Part shown: positions 8,528 to 17,940 of the stretch, one piece after another | Numbering within the stretch: the stretch's first letter is position 1 | Layout of the letters: each line of letters opens with the position of its first letter | DNA from: Hyphomicrobiaceae bacterium | GTDB lineage: Bacteria > Pseudomonadota > Alphaproteobacteria > Rhizobiales > Hyphomicrobiaceae | Reading direction: 5' to 3' | Length of the DNA: 64,000 bases | Assembly (NCBI GenBank): GCA_020638055.1 | Contig: JACKJH010000001.1 | Location: 372,001-436,000 of the forward strand | Made by a program: the position numbers and the translations under genes | Notes under the pieces: generated by a model | Databases searched by the model: none | Seen by the model: the letters and a program-made list of their open reading frames with translations, nothing else | What the model was told of the DNA's origin: nothing

Positions 8528-9490
8528 TCAGTCGCCGGGTTGCGGCTTAGTTTGCGCGAGCGGGTGATGCTCATGGACGAGGCGTTTCAAGCGCTCTTCC
8601 AATACATGCGTATAGATTTCCGTGGTCGAAATGTCGGCATGCCCCAGCAATTGCTGGACCGCACGCAGATCGGCGCCGCGGTCAAGCAGGTGACTGGCGA
8701 AGGCGTGGCGCAGGACGTGCGGGCTGATACGTTTGGGATCAATTCCTGCTTCCTGGCTCAACTGCTTGAGATCCTGCGCAAATCTTTGTCGCGTGAGGTG
8801 CCCTTCGGCACTTGCTGAAGGAAACAGCCACTTGGACGAGATCGCTCGCGTCAGCCCATCGCCTCCGGTCTCGTTCAGGGCCAGATAATCGTCGAGGGCG
8901 GCGCGGGCGGGCTGATTCAGCGGTACGAGCCGCTCACGGCCTCCCTTGCCGCGGATGACCAGCATGCGGCGGTCTCCGGCCAGCACGCTTCTGGGCAGCC
9001 CGACCAGTTCGCTGACGCGCATACCGGTGGCGTAAAGCACTTCAATCAAGCAATAAAACCGCAGTGCGCGAAGCCGCTCCCGGCCGGAGGTGCCGGCTAA
9101 TCGCGCCTTGGCGGTGCTCATAAGATGGTCGACTTCGGCTACTGAGAGAGTTTTAGGGAGCGAACGACCGCGCTTTGGTCCGGCAATCGTTACTGTGGGA
9201 TCTTCATCGATAACGCCTTCAGCCAGCAGGAACTTGTAGAACTGGCGCATCGCGGACAGTTTTCGCGCCCGCGTAGTGGCGGCAAGGCCTGATACTGCCA
9301 GGGCCTGAATGTAGGCTTCGACATCCAGACCAGTTGTATCGGCCAATCTGCCTGCGCTGGCCTGCTCCAGACGGTCGAGGAAATCCCCCAGGTCGCGACG
9401 ATATGCTTCCAGGGTATGGGCTGATGCACCGCGCTCCACGGCCATCATTTCAAGGAACGACTCCAAGTGTGCGCTGTCCATCTTGCGCAT
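8528..9490 (-). CDS. xerD: Tyrosine recombinase XerD
   Basis: A 320-residue site-specific recombinase that, with XerC, resolves chromosome dimers at dif. The N-terminal SAM-like core-binding domain spans roughly 1-95 (MAVERGASAHTLEAYRRDL). The catalytic domain shows Arg in YATGMRVSELVGL, Lys in IRGKGGRERLVPL, HVLRHAFASHLLDRGADL (His and Arg), LLGHADISTTEIYTHV (His and the nucleophilic Tyr). The length and motifs suit XerD better than an integron or phage integrase. It is followed on the same strand, upstream, by a large secreted protein gene. Confidence 0.93.
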   Translation of the reverse strand: MRKMDSAHLESFLEMMAVERGASAHTLEAYRRDLGDFLDRLEQASAGRLADTTGLDVEAYIQALAVSGLAATTRARKLSAMRQFYKFLLAEGVIDEDPTVTIAGPKRGRSLPKTLSVAEVDHLMSTAKARLAGTSGRERLRALRFYCLIEVLYATGMRVSELVGLPRSVLAGDRRMLVIRGKGGRERLVPLNQPARAALDDYLALNETGGDGLTRAISSKWLFPSASAEGHLTRQRFAQDLKQLSQEAGIDPKRISPHVLRHAFASHLLDRGADLRAVQQLLGHADISTTEIYTHVLEERLKRLVHEHHPLAQTKPQPGD

Positions 9491-9583
9491 TGTGGCGTGT
9501 CCGGTTGCAATCTTGCGTGTGGGCCTTCAAATCGTTGCCACGGTTATAATCGCATATTGCCCAAAATGTCTGTTGCAGCCAGG

Positions 9584-11731
9584 TCATTGAACGACCATGC
9601 GCGGCCAGCCGGAGACCAGCGCTTCAAATCCCAGGCGTCGGGCGTCGGTTTCCATGCCGGCGCGTTTGAGGGCCCGGATGGAATCGCCGAGAGCTATGAT
9701 GTGGGCGGCGTCCGCGCCATCGGGCCCAAGTGTCCGCACTGCCAGCAGGACAGTGCGTCCGAATTCCCGCTTTTTTGCCGCGTCTTGAAGCTCTGACAAA
9801 ATACCCGTTTCAGGCAGGTGGCCGGAGGATGGCTGCGGCGTGCGGCTGGCGGCTTCCCATAGCGGGATCGGGACATTGTATTCCAATGCATCGAGTACGG
9901 TGGCCAACCGATGCAGAGAATCGCTTGAAAAGCGTCCCCGCAGCGCCATGCTTTCAAGCGCGGCCAGACTTGCGCCACGTGTGCCTGGAAAATGGGGATC
10001 GGCAATGTCGATGAGCGCCAACCAGTGATCCAGATTGCTGCCGCTTCCGTTATCGAGCGTCGCTGCGAATTTCGTCCACATGCGGGCGCGTTCATAATCG
10101 CCGGACACGAGGTTGGCTTCAATGGCGGTTTCGGCAAACCAGCCAATTTCGGGCACAAGGCCCACTTCAGCGGTTAGTTTTCCAGCGATTGCCAGTGCTG
10201 GCAAATACAGGTTTGCCCGGTGCGCACTATCGAGAAAAGCCCTGATTTGGCGCACCTTTTTGAACGGCGTACGTTCGGCGTCGGCGGCGGCGAACAACAA
10301 TGCGCGGCGGTTTGCGGTTTCCTGGCCTCCCGCCGATGCTTCCACAGCTTGGGCATCAGCGCCCATCGCGGTGGCCGTCTGGCGATAGATCCCAGCCAAG
10401 TCGTCGGGTGTAATGGCATTGATGCGCGCTGCGGCCTCCGCAGCCTCCAACCGCAGCCCGCTGGTTGTCGCTTTATCGCTGGCCAGGGCCACCAGCAAAG
10501 CTGGTGTCGCCACCTTGACGAGTTGATCAGGCGGAGGCGCGGCTTCGGCCAAGGCGAGAATTCGGTAGTCAATCAGCGAAAGTTGCTGGCCGTCCTTGAG
10601 CGATACGTCGGTTGCCACGCCAAGCGCTACAGCATCGAGCGCTGCAAGGCCCGGGCTCGGCTTGACGCCTTCTTCACGCGCCAGTTCAGCAAGCAGTCCT
10701 GCGGCTGCCGAATTTCCGGTGGTGGCGGCGCAGTAGCCAGACACGAGAATGGCGGCGCCGCGCAAAGACTTAGGGATATCGGTGCGAATATTGGTCAGGT
10801 TCTTGACGGCCGCGCATCCTGCTTCGCGATCGCCTAACCCGATATCGATTCGCGCGCGAAGCATTGCGATGAGCGGGGTGCTTTGATTGCCGCCGCGGCG
10901 TGGGCCTTGCGCCAGGATCTCGCGCATGTCGGAGAGCATGCCTGACCGGTACAGCGCCTCCAGGCGCAGGGCTTGGAAATGCTCGCTTGTTTGTCCACCA
11001 GTTCCCGGGGGGGCGTTGGAGACAAGGAGCCGGCGCCACAAATCGTGCAAGGCAAGCGAGCGCGGCGGTATGCTTGGGGACGCCATCATACTTTCCAGAT
11101 CGGCGGCGTCCACGCCGCGCCACAGGTCGTAGGGGATGGACCCTGCGGCGTTGCCGTCACTTGGCGGTGGAAATGGCGATACCGGTTCTGCGGCAGGCAC
11201 GTTCCAATTGGAGGAGCCGGCGGGTGAGGATGTGCCGTTAGGCAAAGGTTCATCAGGGAACCTGCGAACGGCATAACGGCCATCTTGAAGACCGTGGCCG
11301 GGGCCTGAACCGGAAGGGGCTGGATACCTGGCGGAATCACCACCTTGGGGTCCGGTCGCAGGCGGGTACGTGGCACGCTGGGGCGAATTACCGGTGGAAT
11401 ATGCCGGCGGTGCTGCCCGTTCTCCTGGCGATTCGGCTCCGGGAATTGGCGCCATCGGCTCCATCTCAATGGAGGAGGGCGGGGCAATGGCCTGGGCAGC
11501 GGTGGGCTCAAAGGCTCCGGCGTCACGTTCGCTTTCGCGTGGCGGCTGTGGCGGCTCTTTGCGGCGCTGCGAGGCTGGGCGGCGTTGCCAATCGTCAGTT
11601 TCGAGCTGTGAGAAGGGGTCCCAGCCCTGAGCGTTGAGCGGGGACGGGCCGATCTGGCCGATTGCTGCAAAAAATGTTGCCGCCCCCGCCAACCATACGT
11701 GCCATGAGCGTATGGGGGGGCGCGGGAACAT
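9584..11731 (-). CDS. Large exported protein with helical repeats, function unknown
   Basis: About 715 residues. The N-terminus has a signal-like segment (WLAGAATFFAAIGQIGPSPL then NAQG). Residues about 40-220 are rich in Pro, Gly, Ser and Glu and look disordered. The remainder is Ala/Leu-rich and probably a helical solenoid, with several segments like LEALYRSGMLSDMREILAQG and LRLEAAEAAARINAITPDD. ATG 11731 has AAGGGG 8 bases upstream; GTG at 11776 is an alternative. Rhizobial genomes carry a similar gene between xerD and aroK, often labelled antifreeze-glycopeptide-like on composition only. I do not assign a function. Confidence 0.75.
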   Translation of the reverse strand: MFPRPPIRSWHVWLAGAATFFAAIGQIGPSPLNAQGWDPFSQLETDDWQRRPASQRRKEPPQPPRESERDAGAFEPTAAQAIAPPSSIEMEPMAPIPGAESPGERAAPPAYSTGNSPQRATYPPATGPQGGDSARYPAPSGSGPGHGLQDGRYAVRRFPDEPLPNGTSSPAGSSNWNVPAAEPVSPFPPPSDGNAAGSIPYDLWRGVDAADLESMMASPSIPPRSLALHDLWRRLLVSNAPPGTGGQTSEHFQALRLEALYRSGMLSDMREILAQGPRRGGNQSTPLIAMLRARIDIGLGDREAGCAAVKNLTNIRTDIPKSLRGAAILVSGYCAATTGNSAAAGLLAELAREEGVKPSPGLAALDAVALGVATDVSLKDGQQLSLIDYRILALAEAAPPPDQLVKVATPALLVALASDKATTSGLRLEAAEAAARINAITPDDLAGIYRQTATAMGADAQAVEASAGGQETANRRALLFAAADAERTPFKKVRQIRAFLDSAHRANLYLPALAIAGKLTAEVGLVPEIGWFAETAIEANLVSGDYERARMWTKFAATLDNGSGSNLDHWLALIDIADPHFPGTRGASLAALESMALRGRFSSDSLHRLATVLDALEYNVPIPLWEAASRTPQPSSGHLPETGILSELQDAAKKREFGRTVLLAVRTLGPDGADAAHIIALGDSIRALKRAGMETDARRLGFEALVSGWPRMVVQ

Positions 11732-11811
11732 TGGAAGGGCCCCTTGCATATGAGGAAATTTCTGCCGCTTGGGCACGTTGGGCTCCGGTTTGGGGATGTT
11801 AAAAGTAGCCC

Positions 11812-11958
11812 TTACTGCCGGGGGATTGAAACGCCAGGAACCGGACTGGAAACGACCTTCTGTGGCGGCTCGAAATAAACGGCAAGCACGTAAAGACCAC
11901 CGAAAATACCGGCGGCGAGTAAACCTGTGAGGAAGAGGAAGCGTATCAGACTGGGCAT
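11812..11958 (-). CDS. 48-residue single-pass membrane protein
   Basis: A small gene of 48 codons plus stop: it starts MPSLIRFLFLTGLLAAGIFG and ends PVPGVSIPRQ. A basic N-terminus, one membrane helix (about residues 5-27) and a short tail with FEPPQKVV follow the pattern of a small protein conserved beside the aroK/xerD region in rhizobia, as I recall it. GGAG lies about 13 bases upstream of the ATG. It lies between the large exported protein gene and the divergent aroK, so it may lead that minus-strand operon. Function unknown. Confidence 0.7.
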   Translation of the reverse strand: MPSLIRFLFLTGLLAAGIFGGLYVLAVYFEPPQKVVSSPVPGVSIPRQ

Positions 11959-12141
11959 TTTTTCTCGCTCACTCCTGCTGCTATGTCTCTTTGGTTGGTG
12001 GCGCCATTATGGCTTGAACTTGCCCTGATACCAAAAAACGGAGAAAACCCCCGGTGCAGGTGCCGGGTTTGGTGGTTCAAGGGCGCTCGAACCGAATTGT
12101 GCGAGTAGCGCACCTAAGATGCGCACGAGAAAGGCTTTGCC

Positions 12142-12753
12142 ATGATTCGCCTGTCATTCGGGCGCAAGCTTTCAAAGAGGGACGTCAAGCGCGCGGCAGA
12201 AGTTGCTGCTGCAATCGGCGGGCGGTCGGTGGTCCTGATCGGGCTAATGGGCTGTGGCAAGTCAGCCATCGGACGACGCCTCGCCAACCGGTTATCACTT
12301 CCGTTTGTAGACGCGGACGAAGTTATCGAAACGCGCGCGGGCATGACGATTGCCGATATCTTCGAAACATATGGAGAGGCTCATTTCCGCGACCGTGAAG
12401 CCAAAATCATTGCCAGCCTGCTGGAGGAGGGACCACAGGTGCTGGCGACGGGCGGCGGTGCTTTCATGAACCCTGAAACGCGCGCGGAAATTGCGAAAAA
12501 AGGCATTTCGATCTGGCTCAAGGCGGACCTGCCGGTGCTGATGCGGCGGGTGTCGAAGCGCAATACGCGACCATTGCTGCGTACCTCCGACCCCGAAGCG
12601 GTGATGCGCAAGCTGATGAACGATCGCTACCCGGTTTATGCCCAAGCCGACCTCACCGTGGTCAGCCGCGATGCGCCGCATGACGTTATTTTGGGCGAGA
12701 TCGTTGAAGCGCTGCGGTCCCGTCAGCGGCTGGATCGGCGGCCTGCGGTCTGA
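12142..12753 (+). CDS. aroK: Shikimate kinase
   Basis: Phosphorylates shikimate with ATP at the fifth step of the chorismate pathway. The P-loop is GLMGCGKSAIGRRLA at about residues 34-48, with the shikimate-binding Asp in FVDADEVIE, FRDREAKII, and ATGGGAFMNPETR as the substrate-binding glycines; RPLL near residue 136 is the lid Arg segment. The 203 residues include an N-terminal extension of about 30 over the E. coli enzyme. GAGAAAGG precedes ATG 12142. aroB follows after about 120 bases, the normal pair. Confidence 0.94.
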   Translation: MIRLSFGRKLSKRDVKRAAEVAAAIGGRSVVLIGLMGCGKSAIGRRLANRLSLPFVDADEVIETRAGMTIADIFETYGEAHFRDREAKIIASLLEEGPQVLATGGGAFMNPETRAEIAKKGISIWLKADLPVLMRRVSKRNTRPLLRTSDPEAVMRKLMNDRYPVYAQADLTVVSRDAPHDVILGEIVEALRSRQRLDRRPAV

Positions 12754-12873
12754 TAGTAGCAGCAGCGCACGCAATCCTTGAGTTTCCAGTTGTCGCCGCG
12801 CAGTGTCTATTGACTGCGAAAAATGGCTTCTTTCAACCTCCTACCGCATGCATTTTGTGAAAGCCCAAACCGA

Positions 12874-14034
12874 ATGCCAAGACCAGTGACACCTCCTTCC
12901 GGCGCTGACACCGCACCGCCCCATGCCGTACCGGTGCCCTTGGAGGGGCGCGCCTATGAGGTTTTGATAGGACCGGGGTTGCTGCAGCGAGCGGGGCAGA
13001 TCATCCCTGATCGGCTTGGTGCGGCGCGTTATGGGATTGTTACTGACGAGAATGTCGCGAAATATCATCTGGCAACGCTCGAACTTGGTCTCCAGACGCA
13101 TGGCAGCGTGTTGGGAACGGTTGTTTTGCCCGCTGGTGAAGCCACGAAATGTTACGGGCAGCTTGCGCCGTTGACCGAGCAACTGTTGGAGATGGGGCTT
13201 GAACGCGGAGATCTTGTCATTGCGTTTGGCGGCGGTGTGATTGGTGACCTGGCAGGCTTTGCCGCTTCCATTTTGCGCCGCGGTGTCCGGTTCGTACAAA
13301 TCCCTACCTCGCTTCTGGCGCAAGTTGATTCCTCGGTCGGCGGCAAAACCGGCATCAATACCCCTCAGGGCAAGAACCTGATCGGTACTTTTCATCAGCC
13401 AAGCCTCGTGCTGGCTGATACAGATGTGCTTTCCACCCTTCCTGCACGCGAAATGCGCGCGGGGTATGCCGAAGTTGCGAAGTACGGTCTTATCTGGGAC
13501 GCTGGCTTTTTTGGCTGGCTCGAAGACAACTGGCGCAGCGTATTTGGCAACAACGTATCGGCGCTGACACATGCCATCAAGACGAGCGTGGAAGCGAAAG
13601 CCGACGTGGTTCTGCGTGATGAAAAGGAAGCGGGCGATCGGGCGCTTTTGAACCTGGGTCATACGTTCGGACATGCCCTTGAAGCCTGGACGGGATATTC
13701 AAACCGCCTGCTGCACGGGGAGGGCGTGGCGATTGGCATGTGCCTCGCCTTTCGATTTTCCCAAGCACAGGGGCTGTGCAAGGCTGGAACCGCGGAGCGC
13801 GTTTCGAAGCACCTGTCTGACGTCGGCCTGCCGACCAGGATCGGGGATATCCGTGGCGAAAGAGCCGATGCGGACGAACTTATGCGGCTGATGGCACAGG
13901 ACAAGAAGGTGCGGCAGGGCCAACTTACCTTCATTCTCGCGCACGATATTGGAAAGGCGTTCATCACGCGCGAGGTCAATAAGGTGGATGTGCGTGATTT
14001 TCTGGCGCGCGAGATTGCAGCGGAACAAGGGTAG
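12874..14034 (+). CDS. aroB: 3-dehydroquinate synthase
   Basis: Converts DAHP to 3-dehydroquinate using NAD and a divalent metal. Motifs: AFGGGVIGDLAGFAAS (NAD site), IPTSLLAQVDSSVGGKTGIN, a metal Glu in MRAGYAEVAKYG, NLGHTFGHALEAWTGY and LLHGEGVAIGM. The 386 residues from ATG 12874 fit the family; an ATG at 12823 would add 17 residues but lacks a ribosome site. The stop TAG (14032-14034) is the first bases of the following A repeat (TAGCGCATTGCGATCC). It is probably co-transcribed with aroK. Confidence 0.95.
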   Translation: MPRPVTPPSGADTAPPHAVPVPLEGRAYEVLIGPGLLQRAGQIIPDRLGAARYGIVTDENVAKYHLATLELGLQTHGSVLGTVVLPAGEATKCYGQLAPLTEQLLEMGLERGDLVIAFGGGVIGDLAGFAASILRRGVRFVQIPTSLLAQVDSSVGGKTGINTPQGKNLIGTFHQPSLVLADTDVLSTLPAREMRAGYAEVAKYGLIWDAGFFGWLEDNWRSVFGNNVSALTHAIKTSVEAKADVVLRDEKEAGDRALLNLGHTFGHALEAWTGYSNRLLHGEGVAIGMCLAFRFSQAQGLCKAGTAERVSKHLSDVGLPTRIGDIRGERADADELMRLMAQDKKVRQGQLTFILAHDIGKAFITREVNKVDVRDFLAREIAAEQG

Positions 14035-14319
14035 CGCATTGCGATCCGATGGAATCGGATCAGCGCTCTAGTTTCTTGTTTGGTCGCATTTTCTGCGACG
14101 AACCGGCGTCCACTTCGTCGGAAAATGCTCTAGCTTCTTGTTTGGTCGCATTTTCTGCGACGAACCGGTGTCCACTTCGTCGGAAAATGCTCTAGCTTCT
14201 TGTTTGGTCGCATTTTCTGCGACGAACCGGTGTCCACTTCGTCGGAAAATGCTCTAGCTTCTTGTTTGGTCGCATTTTCTGCGACGAACCGGTGTCCACT
14301 TCGTCGGAAAATGCTCTAG
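14033..14319 (+). repeat. A+B repeat locus with four tandem B copies
   Basis: One A palindrome overlapping the aroB stop codon, then four B units ending at about 14319. The first B has CCGGCGTCCAC, the others CCGGTGTCCAC. The units are otherwise almost identical at 62 bp period. Confidence 0.94.
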
Positions 14320-14615
14320 CGTGACTGGTTACGTCATGATTAACACCAAATAGCTCAGACGAGGGCGTTTTCTGGCACGTTTTAACTTTTGGGGATTGGC
14401 GTCACGTCCGACAACCCCATGTTAGGGTGAAATGTGATTTGTAGGGCTCAACATGCCGACTGGTCAGCCACTGGACGAAGCCCTGTCAATTGAAACCAAC
14501 CAGGAACGCTATTTACCGCACCAGCATAACCAAAAGACGGGCGGCCGCTGTGGCCACTTGAATTGAACCACCTGCAAAACCAAACCAACTGCAAAATCTG
14601 CAAAGCTCCTGCCAA
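14320..14615. other. Leader region of the CorC-type gene
   Basis: About 300 bases with no recognised gene. A 37-codon open frame at 14452 resembles nothing known. The stretch probably holds the promoter of the downstream CNNM/CorC gene; no clear -35/-10 pair was identified. Confidence 0.35.
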
Positions 14616-15905
14616 ATGTCTGTCGAAATTCTTCTGACGCTCTTCGCCGTGCTCGCCCTGCTCGGCCTGTCTGCCTTCTTTTCCGGTTCGGAGACCGCGC
14701 TCACCGCGGTGTCCAGGGCGCGGTTACATGCGCTGGAGCTTGAGGGCAACGAGCAGGCGCAACGCGTTAATTTGTTGCTGGAAGAGCCCGAGCGATTGAT
14801 TGGTACAATCCTGGTCGGCAACAACCTGGTCAACATTCTGGCCTCAGCGCTGACCACCAGTTTGTTGATCGGACTGTTCGGCGATGTCGGCGTCGCTTAC
14901 GCGACAATCGGCTTGACCATAATCGTGGTGATCTTCTCGGAGGTTTTGCCGAAAACGTATGCGATTGCGTTTCCTGACCGCATCGCGCTGACGGTTGCGC
15001 CGATTATGCGCGTTTTGATTTCTGTGCTGCGGCCAGCTTTATTCGTGATCGAAACAATTGTGTCCAACGTCCTTAAGTTAACTCCGACCAGAAAGGACGA
15101 TGCTGCAAACCTGCTTGCCGCGCACGACGAAATCCGCGGCACAATCGAATTGCAAACGAAGGGCGGCGGCGTTGCGCGAACGGATGCGCATATGCTGGGG
15201 GGGGTGCTCGACCTGGAAGATCTGACGGTTGAAGATATCATGATCCATCGAACGAAGATGGAAACGATATGCGCCGACGATCCGCCTCAACGCATCGTCC
15301 ATGACGTGATGAAGTCTCAGTATACCCGAATCCCGATCTGGCGTGATGAACCCGAGAATATCATCGGCTTCCTTCACGCGAGAAACCTGCTAATGGCGCT
15401 TGGCGAAGTCAATTGGGATGTCGGCAACCTGGATATCCTGGGTGTTATCGCGGAGCCCTGGTTCATACCAGAGGCAACCAGCCTCAAGGCGCAGCTCAAT
15501 CAGTTTCTTAAACAGAAACAGCAGATGGCGCTCGTGGTCGATGAGTACGGCGAGGTGCAGGGGCTTATTACGCTCGAAGATATCATCGAAGAGATTGTCG
15601 GGCAGATCGTTGACGAGCACGACGTGCTTGAAGCAGCGATTAGGCCACAGGCGGACGGCACGGTGAACGTTGACGGTACAGTGCCGATCCGTGACCTTAA
15701 CCGGCACATGGACTGGAACCTTCCAGATGAGGAAGCGACAACAATTGCGGGTCTTGTCATCCATGAATCGCAGACGATCCCTGAACCTGGGCAGGCTTTC
15801 ACATTCCATGGCTACAGGTTCGAGATACTTCGCAAAAGCCGCAACAAGATTACTGCGCTCAGAGTAAAACCGGTACCTGAAGACAATGCTGTTGCGTCCA
15901 CGTAA
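14616..15905 (+). CDS. CNNM/CorC-type membrane protein with CBS domains
   Basis: A 429-residue member of the HlyC/CorC (CNNM) family, often linked to magnesium or cobalt export. Order: CNNM membrane domain with helices at about 1-25, 65-105 and 125-150 (LLALLGLSAFFSGSETALTAV-type start, FSGSETALTAVS visible); CBS pair about 200-330 (TVEDIMIHRTKMETI, IVHDVMKSQYTRIPIW, ALVVDEYGEVQGLITLEDI); CorC_HlyC transporter-associated domain 345-425 (VNVDGTVPIRDLNRHMDWNL). The conserved Ser/Glu motif SGSE is intact. In this order downstream of aroKB it is typical of rhizobia. The transported ion is inferred from family only. Confidence 0.9.
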   Translation: MSVEILLTLFAVLALLGLSAFFSGSETALTAVSRARLHALELEGNEQAQRVNLLLEEPERLIGTILVGNNLVNILASALTTSLLIGLFGDVGVAYATIGLTIIVVIFSEVLPKTYAIAFPDRIALTVAPIMRVLISVLRPALFVIETIVSNVLKLTPTRKDDAANLLAAHDEIRGTIELQTKGGGVARTDAHMLGGVLDLEDLTVEDIMIHRTKMETICADDPPQRIVHDVMKSQYTRIPIWRDEPENIIGFLHARNLLMALGEVNWDVGNLDILGVIAEPWFIPEATSLKAQLNQFLKQKQQMALVVDEYGEVQGLITLEDIIEEIVGQIVDEHDVLEAAIRPQADGTVNVDGTVPIRDLNRHMDWNLPDEEATTIAGLVIHESQTIPEPGQAFTFHGYRFEILRKSRNKITALRVKPVPEDNAVAST

Positions 15906-16384
15906 ACTGCGCAGGCCTCCTGCACTGTGGATTGAGAGACCGACTCCTGATCGCGGTTGACGCATACAATTCAGGGAAAATGTCTGTGCAGCAGATGGGG
16001 CGGCCAATATTGTGGCAACCGCCAAGATCTTTTTAAACAAAAAACCAATCCAACCGACGGATGCGAGGTTCATCGACCGTTCATATGCAATAGCCTCTTC
16101 TAAGCTGGCTCACTCGCCAAATATTAATCGGGAGTGTGTTTAATGTGAACGGCAGCGAGCGCTGCCAATTTGCAGGGATGTTTGCAGGAGGGTTACTTGC
16201 GAATGAATGCATTCCAATTTGGAGCAGCACATGCTGCCCCTGGCGACAGATGGTGCGCACTGAATGCATGCCTGCACACAAAAGCGCAGCAAGTGCGTGG
16301 CCGCTTCAAGGTTCAGTCGCTTGATTGCAACACCAAACAGATCAACGCCGGAATTTTATCGTCAAACAGGAGGATCGTATCGAT
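15906..16384. other. Intergenic region, no gene supported
   Basis: About 480 bases. Several short overlapping frames exist but none has a recognisable product. The last 20 bases hold the ribosome site CAGGAGG for the small basic protein. A regulatory role is possible but I see no defined motif. Confidence 0.4.
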
Positions 16385-16699
16385 ATGACGAAGTTCAAAA
16401 GCTTGAAGAAGTTTGCGGTGATGTCGGCCGCAATGGTGTTCTGCGTGCTGGCTGCACCAGTAGCATCGACACCTGCTGCCGCCGCACCGGCTGCAACCAC
16501 AATTGACATGATGCGCGGCCTTGAAGGTTCGCGGGTGTCGCCGGTGGAAAAGGTCGGGCGCCGTCATCATAGCCACCGCCATCATAGCCGCCGTCATCGC
16601 TGCCGTATGGTGCGCCGCTGTCACCGGGTGCGCACGGGATGGCGGCACCATACGCGTCGCCACTGTCACTGGGTACGCCGTTGTGGCTACTGGCGGTAA
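16385..16699 (+). CDS. Small His/Arg-rich exported protein
   Basis: 104 residues with a clear signal peptide (KKFAVMSAAMVFCVLAAPVA, then AAAAPA). The mature part is very rich in His and Arg (GRRHHSHRHHSRRHRCR, RHCHWVRRCGYWR) with a few Cys. CAGGAGG lies about 12 bases upstream of the ATG. Such composition could bind metals, DNA or polyphosphate, but this is speculation. A compositionally similar protein occurs at 50222 with the same layout: signal, short neutral linker, basic Cys-containing tail. A hairpin at 16728 closes the unit. Confidence 0.7.
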   Translation: MTKFKSLKKFAVMSAAMVFCVLAAPVASTPAAAAPAATTIDMMRGLEGSRVSPVEKVGRRHHSHRHHSRRHRCRMVRRCHRVRTGWRHHTRRHCHWVRRCGYWR

Positions 16700-16727
16700 A
16701 GCATCGGCATGATGCCAAACAGCACAG

Positions 16728-16760
16728 CACCCCGGATCGCTTGATCCGGGGTGTCTTGTG
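16728..16760. terminator. Hairpin between convergent genes
   Basis: A perfect 11 bp stem, CACCCCGGATC/GATCCGGGGTG with loop GCTT, lies between the convergent small basic protein and bolA. The following bases are only moderately T-rich (TCTTGTGTTC), so it may act in either direction and may be a weak terminator. Confidence 0.65.
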
Positions 16761-16805
16761 TTCAACTGCTCGTTTGAAATTGTAGCGTGTACGACAAAAA
16801 TGCAA

Positions 16806-17081
16806 TCAGCTTATAGCCTCGCCCGGGGCATAGGTTTTCAAGGCCAGTGCATGAATGCGCCCGGCAAGCTCATCGGCCAACAGGTCGTTGACGATACGGT
16901 GCCGATCGACGCGCGATTTGCCGGAGAACGCCTCTGAAACAACCAGAATGCGGAAGTGGCTTTCGCCTGTACCCGGAGAACTGCGATGTCCTGCGTGCAA
17001 TTCTGATTCGTTGACGATATCAAGGCGGGAAGGTGAAAGCCCGACCATCAATTTTTCGCGCATGCTTTCTTCCGCAGACAT
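16806..17081 (-). CDS. bolA: BolA family protein
   Basis: A 91-residue BolA-like protein, a family that binds monothiol glutaredoxins with a shared [2Fe-2S] cluster and affects stress and iron responses. Visible: NESELHAGH, GESHFRILVVSEAFSG, RVDRHRIVNDLLADEL and IHALALKTYAPGEA, covering the class II fold with the conserved His of the RHR segment. ATG 17081 has AGAGG 7 bases upstream; an in-frame start 14 codons earlier is less likely. It is divergent from the J-domain gene, the arrangement seen in rhizobia. Confidence 0.93.
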   Translation of the reverse strand: MSAEESMREKLMVGLSPSRLDIVNESELHAGHRSSPGTGESHFRILVVSEAFSGKSRVDRHRIVNDLLADELAGRIHALALKTYAPGEAIS

Positions 17082-17207
17082 TAACAATCCTCTCAATACG
17101 TTCGTGCTAGGTCGTGGGTTCATTCAACGACATTGCCGAGACAATCATGCCGAACGGTTCTATACGACCTTGTCTAAGTGCAACCTTCAGACCATAATCT
17201 GGGCGCT

Positions 17208-17846
17208 ATGAAGCTCAATTCCAAGTACTTTGACAGCATTCGGGTGTCGCCGCGGCGGGAGCGCGAAGAGCGTGAACGGTCCGCTAAAAATAGCTTGCCC
17301 GAATGCCAGTGGAAAGGATGCCCGCAAAAGGCCGAGCACAAGGCGCCAAAGGGGCGCGGCAAGGACGGCGAATATTATCATTTCTGCCTTGACCACGTGC
17401 GGCGTTACAACGCGTCCTACAATTACTTCGACGGTATGTCGGACACGGAAGTCGCCACCTTTTTGAAGGATTCGGTGACCGGACATCGGCCAACCTGGAA
17501 AGTGGGGGCAAACGGATCAGCTCCGGGCGTGGATCAGGCAGCGTATGCTGACCGGATTGGCCCGAAAGCCAGGATACGCGACCCGCATGGCGTTTTATCG
17601 GGCCGGAAGCGCGGTGCCGCTGGAGGCGGCAGCAAGCAGCGCCGCCAGCTCAGGCCATTGGAAAAAAAGGCCTTTGCGAGCCTCAACCTTGCGCACGACG
17701 CTGAAAAGGATCAGATCAAGGCGCGGTTCAAGGAACTGGTCAAACTGCACCATCCAGACGCCAACGGCGGTGACCGCCGGTCAGAGGAAAAGTTGCGCGA
17801 GATCATCCAAGCTTATAATTATCTCAAGCAGGTTGGGCTGGTTTAA
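17208..17846 (+). CDS. J-domain co-chaperone-like protein
   Basis: A 212-residue protein whose C-terminus (about 150-212) is a J domain: FASLNLAHDAEKDQIKARF, then KLHHPDANGGDRRSEEKL with the HPD motif that stimulates DnaK ATPase, then IIQAYNYLKQVG. The N-terminal part has CQWKGCPQKAEHKAPKGRG and FCLDHVRRYNASYNYF, a Cys/His-containing segment that could bind zinc. There is no G/F region or classic zinc domain, so it is not DnaJ itself. Its place between bolA and cobS is conserved in rhizobia; the client is unknown. Confidence 0.88.
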   Translation: MKLNSKYFDSIRVSPRREREERERSAKNSLPECQWKGCPQKAEHKAPKGRGKDGEYYHFCLDHVRRYNASYNYFDGMSDTEVATFLKDSVTGHRPTWKVGANGSAPGVDQAAYADRIGPKARIRDPHGVLSGRKRGAAGGGSKQRRQLRPLEKKAFASLNLAHDAEKDQIKARFKELVKLHHPDANGGDRRSEEKLREIIQAYNYLKQVGLV

Positions 17847-17940
17847 ATCGCCCTTGCCGATCCTCGATGGCGTACGCGCTCCGACAACGGGACGCTGTGC
17901 GGCAGCAATCGAAAAACCGATCAAGAAAAGAACAAGCAAA

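Noticed and set aside
14452..14565. 37-codon open frame upstream of the CorC-type gene
   Set aside because: No ribosome site, no recognisable composition or family.
15390..16073. 227-residue minus-strand frame opposite the CorC-type gene
   Set aside because: Antisense shadow of a well-supported coding sequence.
17847..17940. Cobalamin riboswitch before cobS
   Set aside because: The spacer is only about 90 bases and shows no B12-box.
17545..17940. Longer CobS start at 17545
   Set aside because: Residues upstream overlap the J-domain gene and have no CobS similarity.
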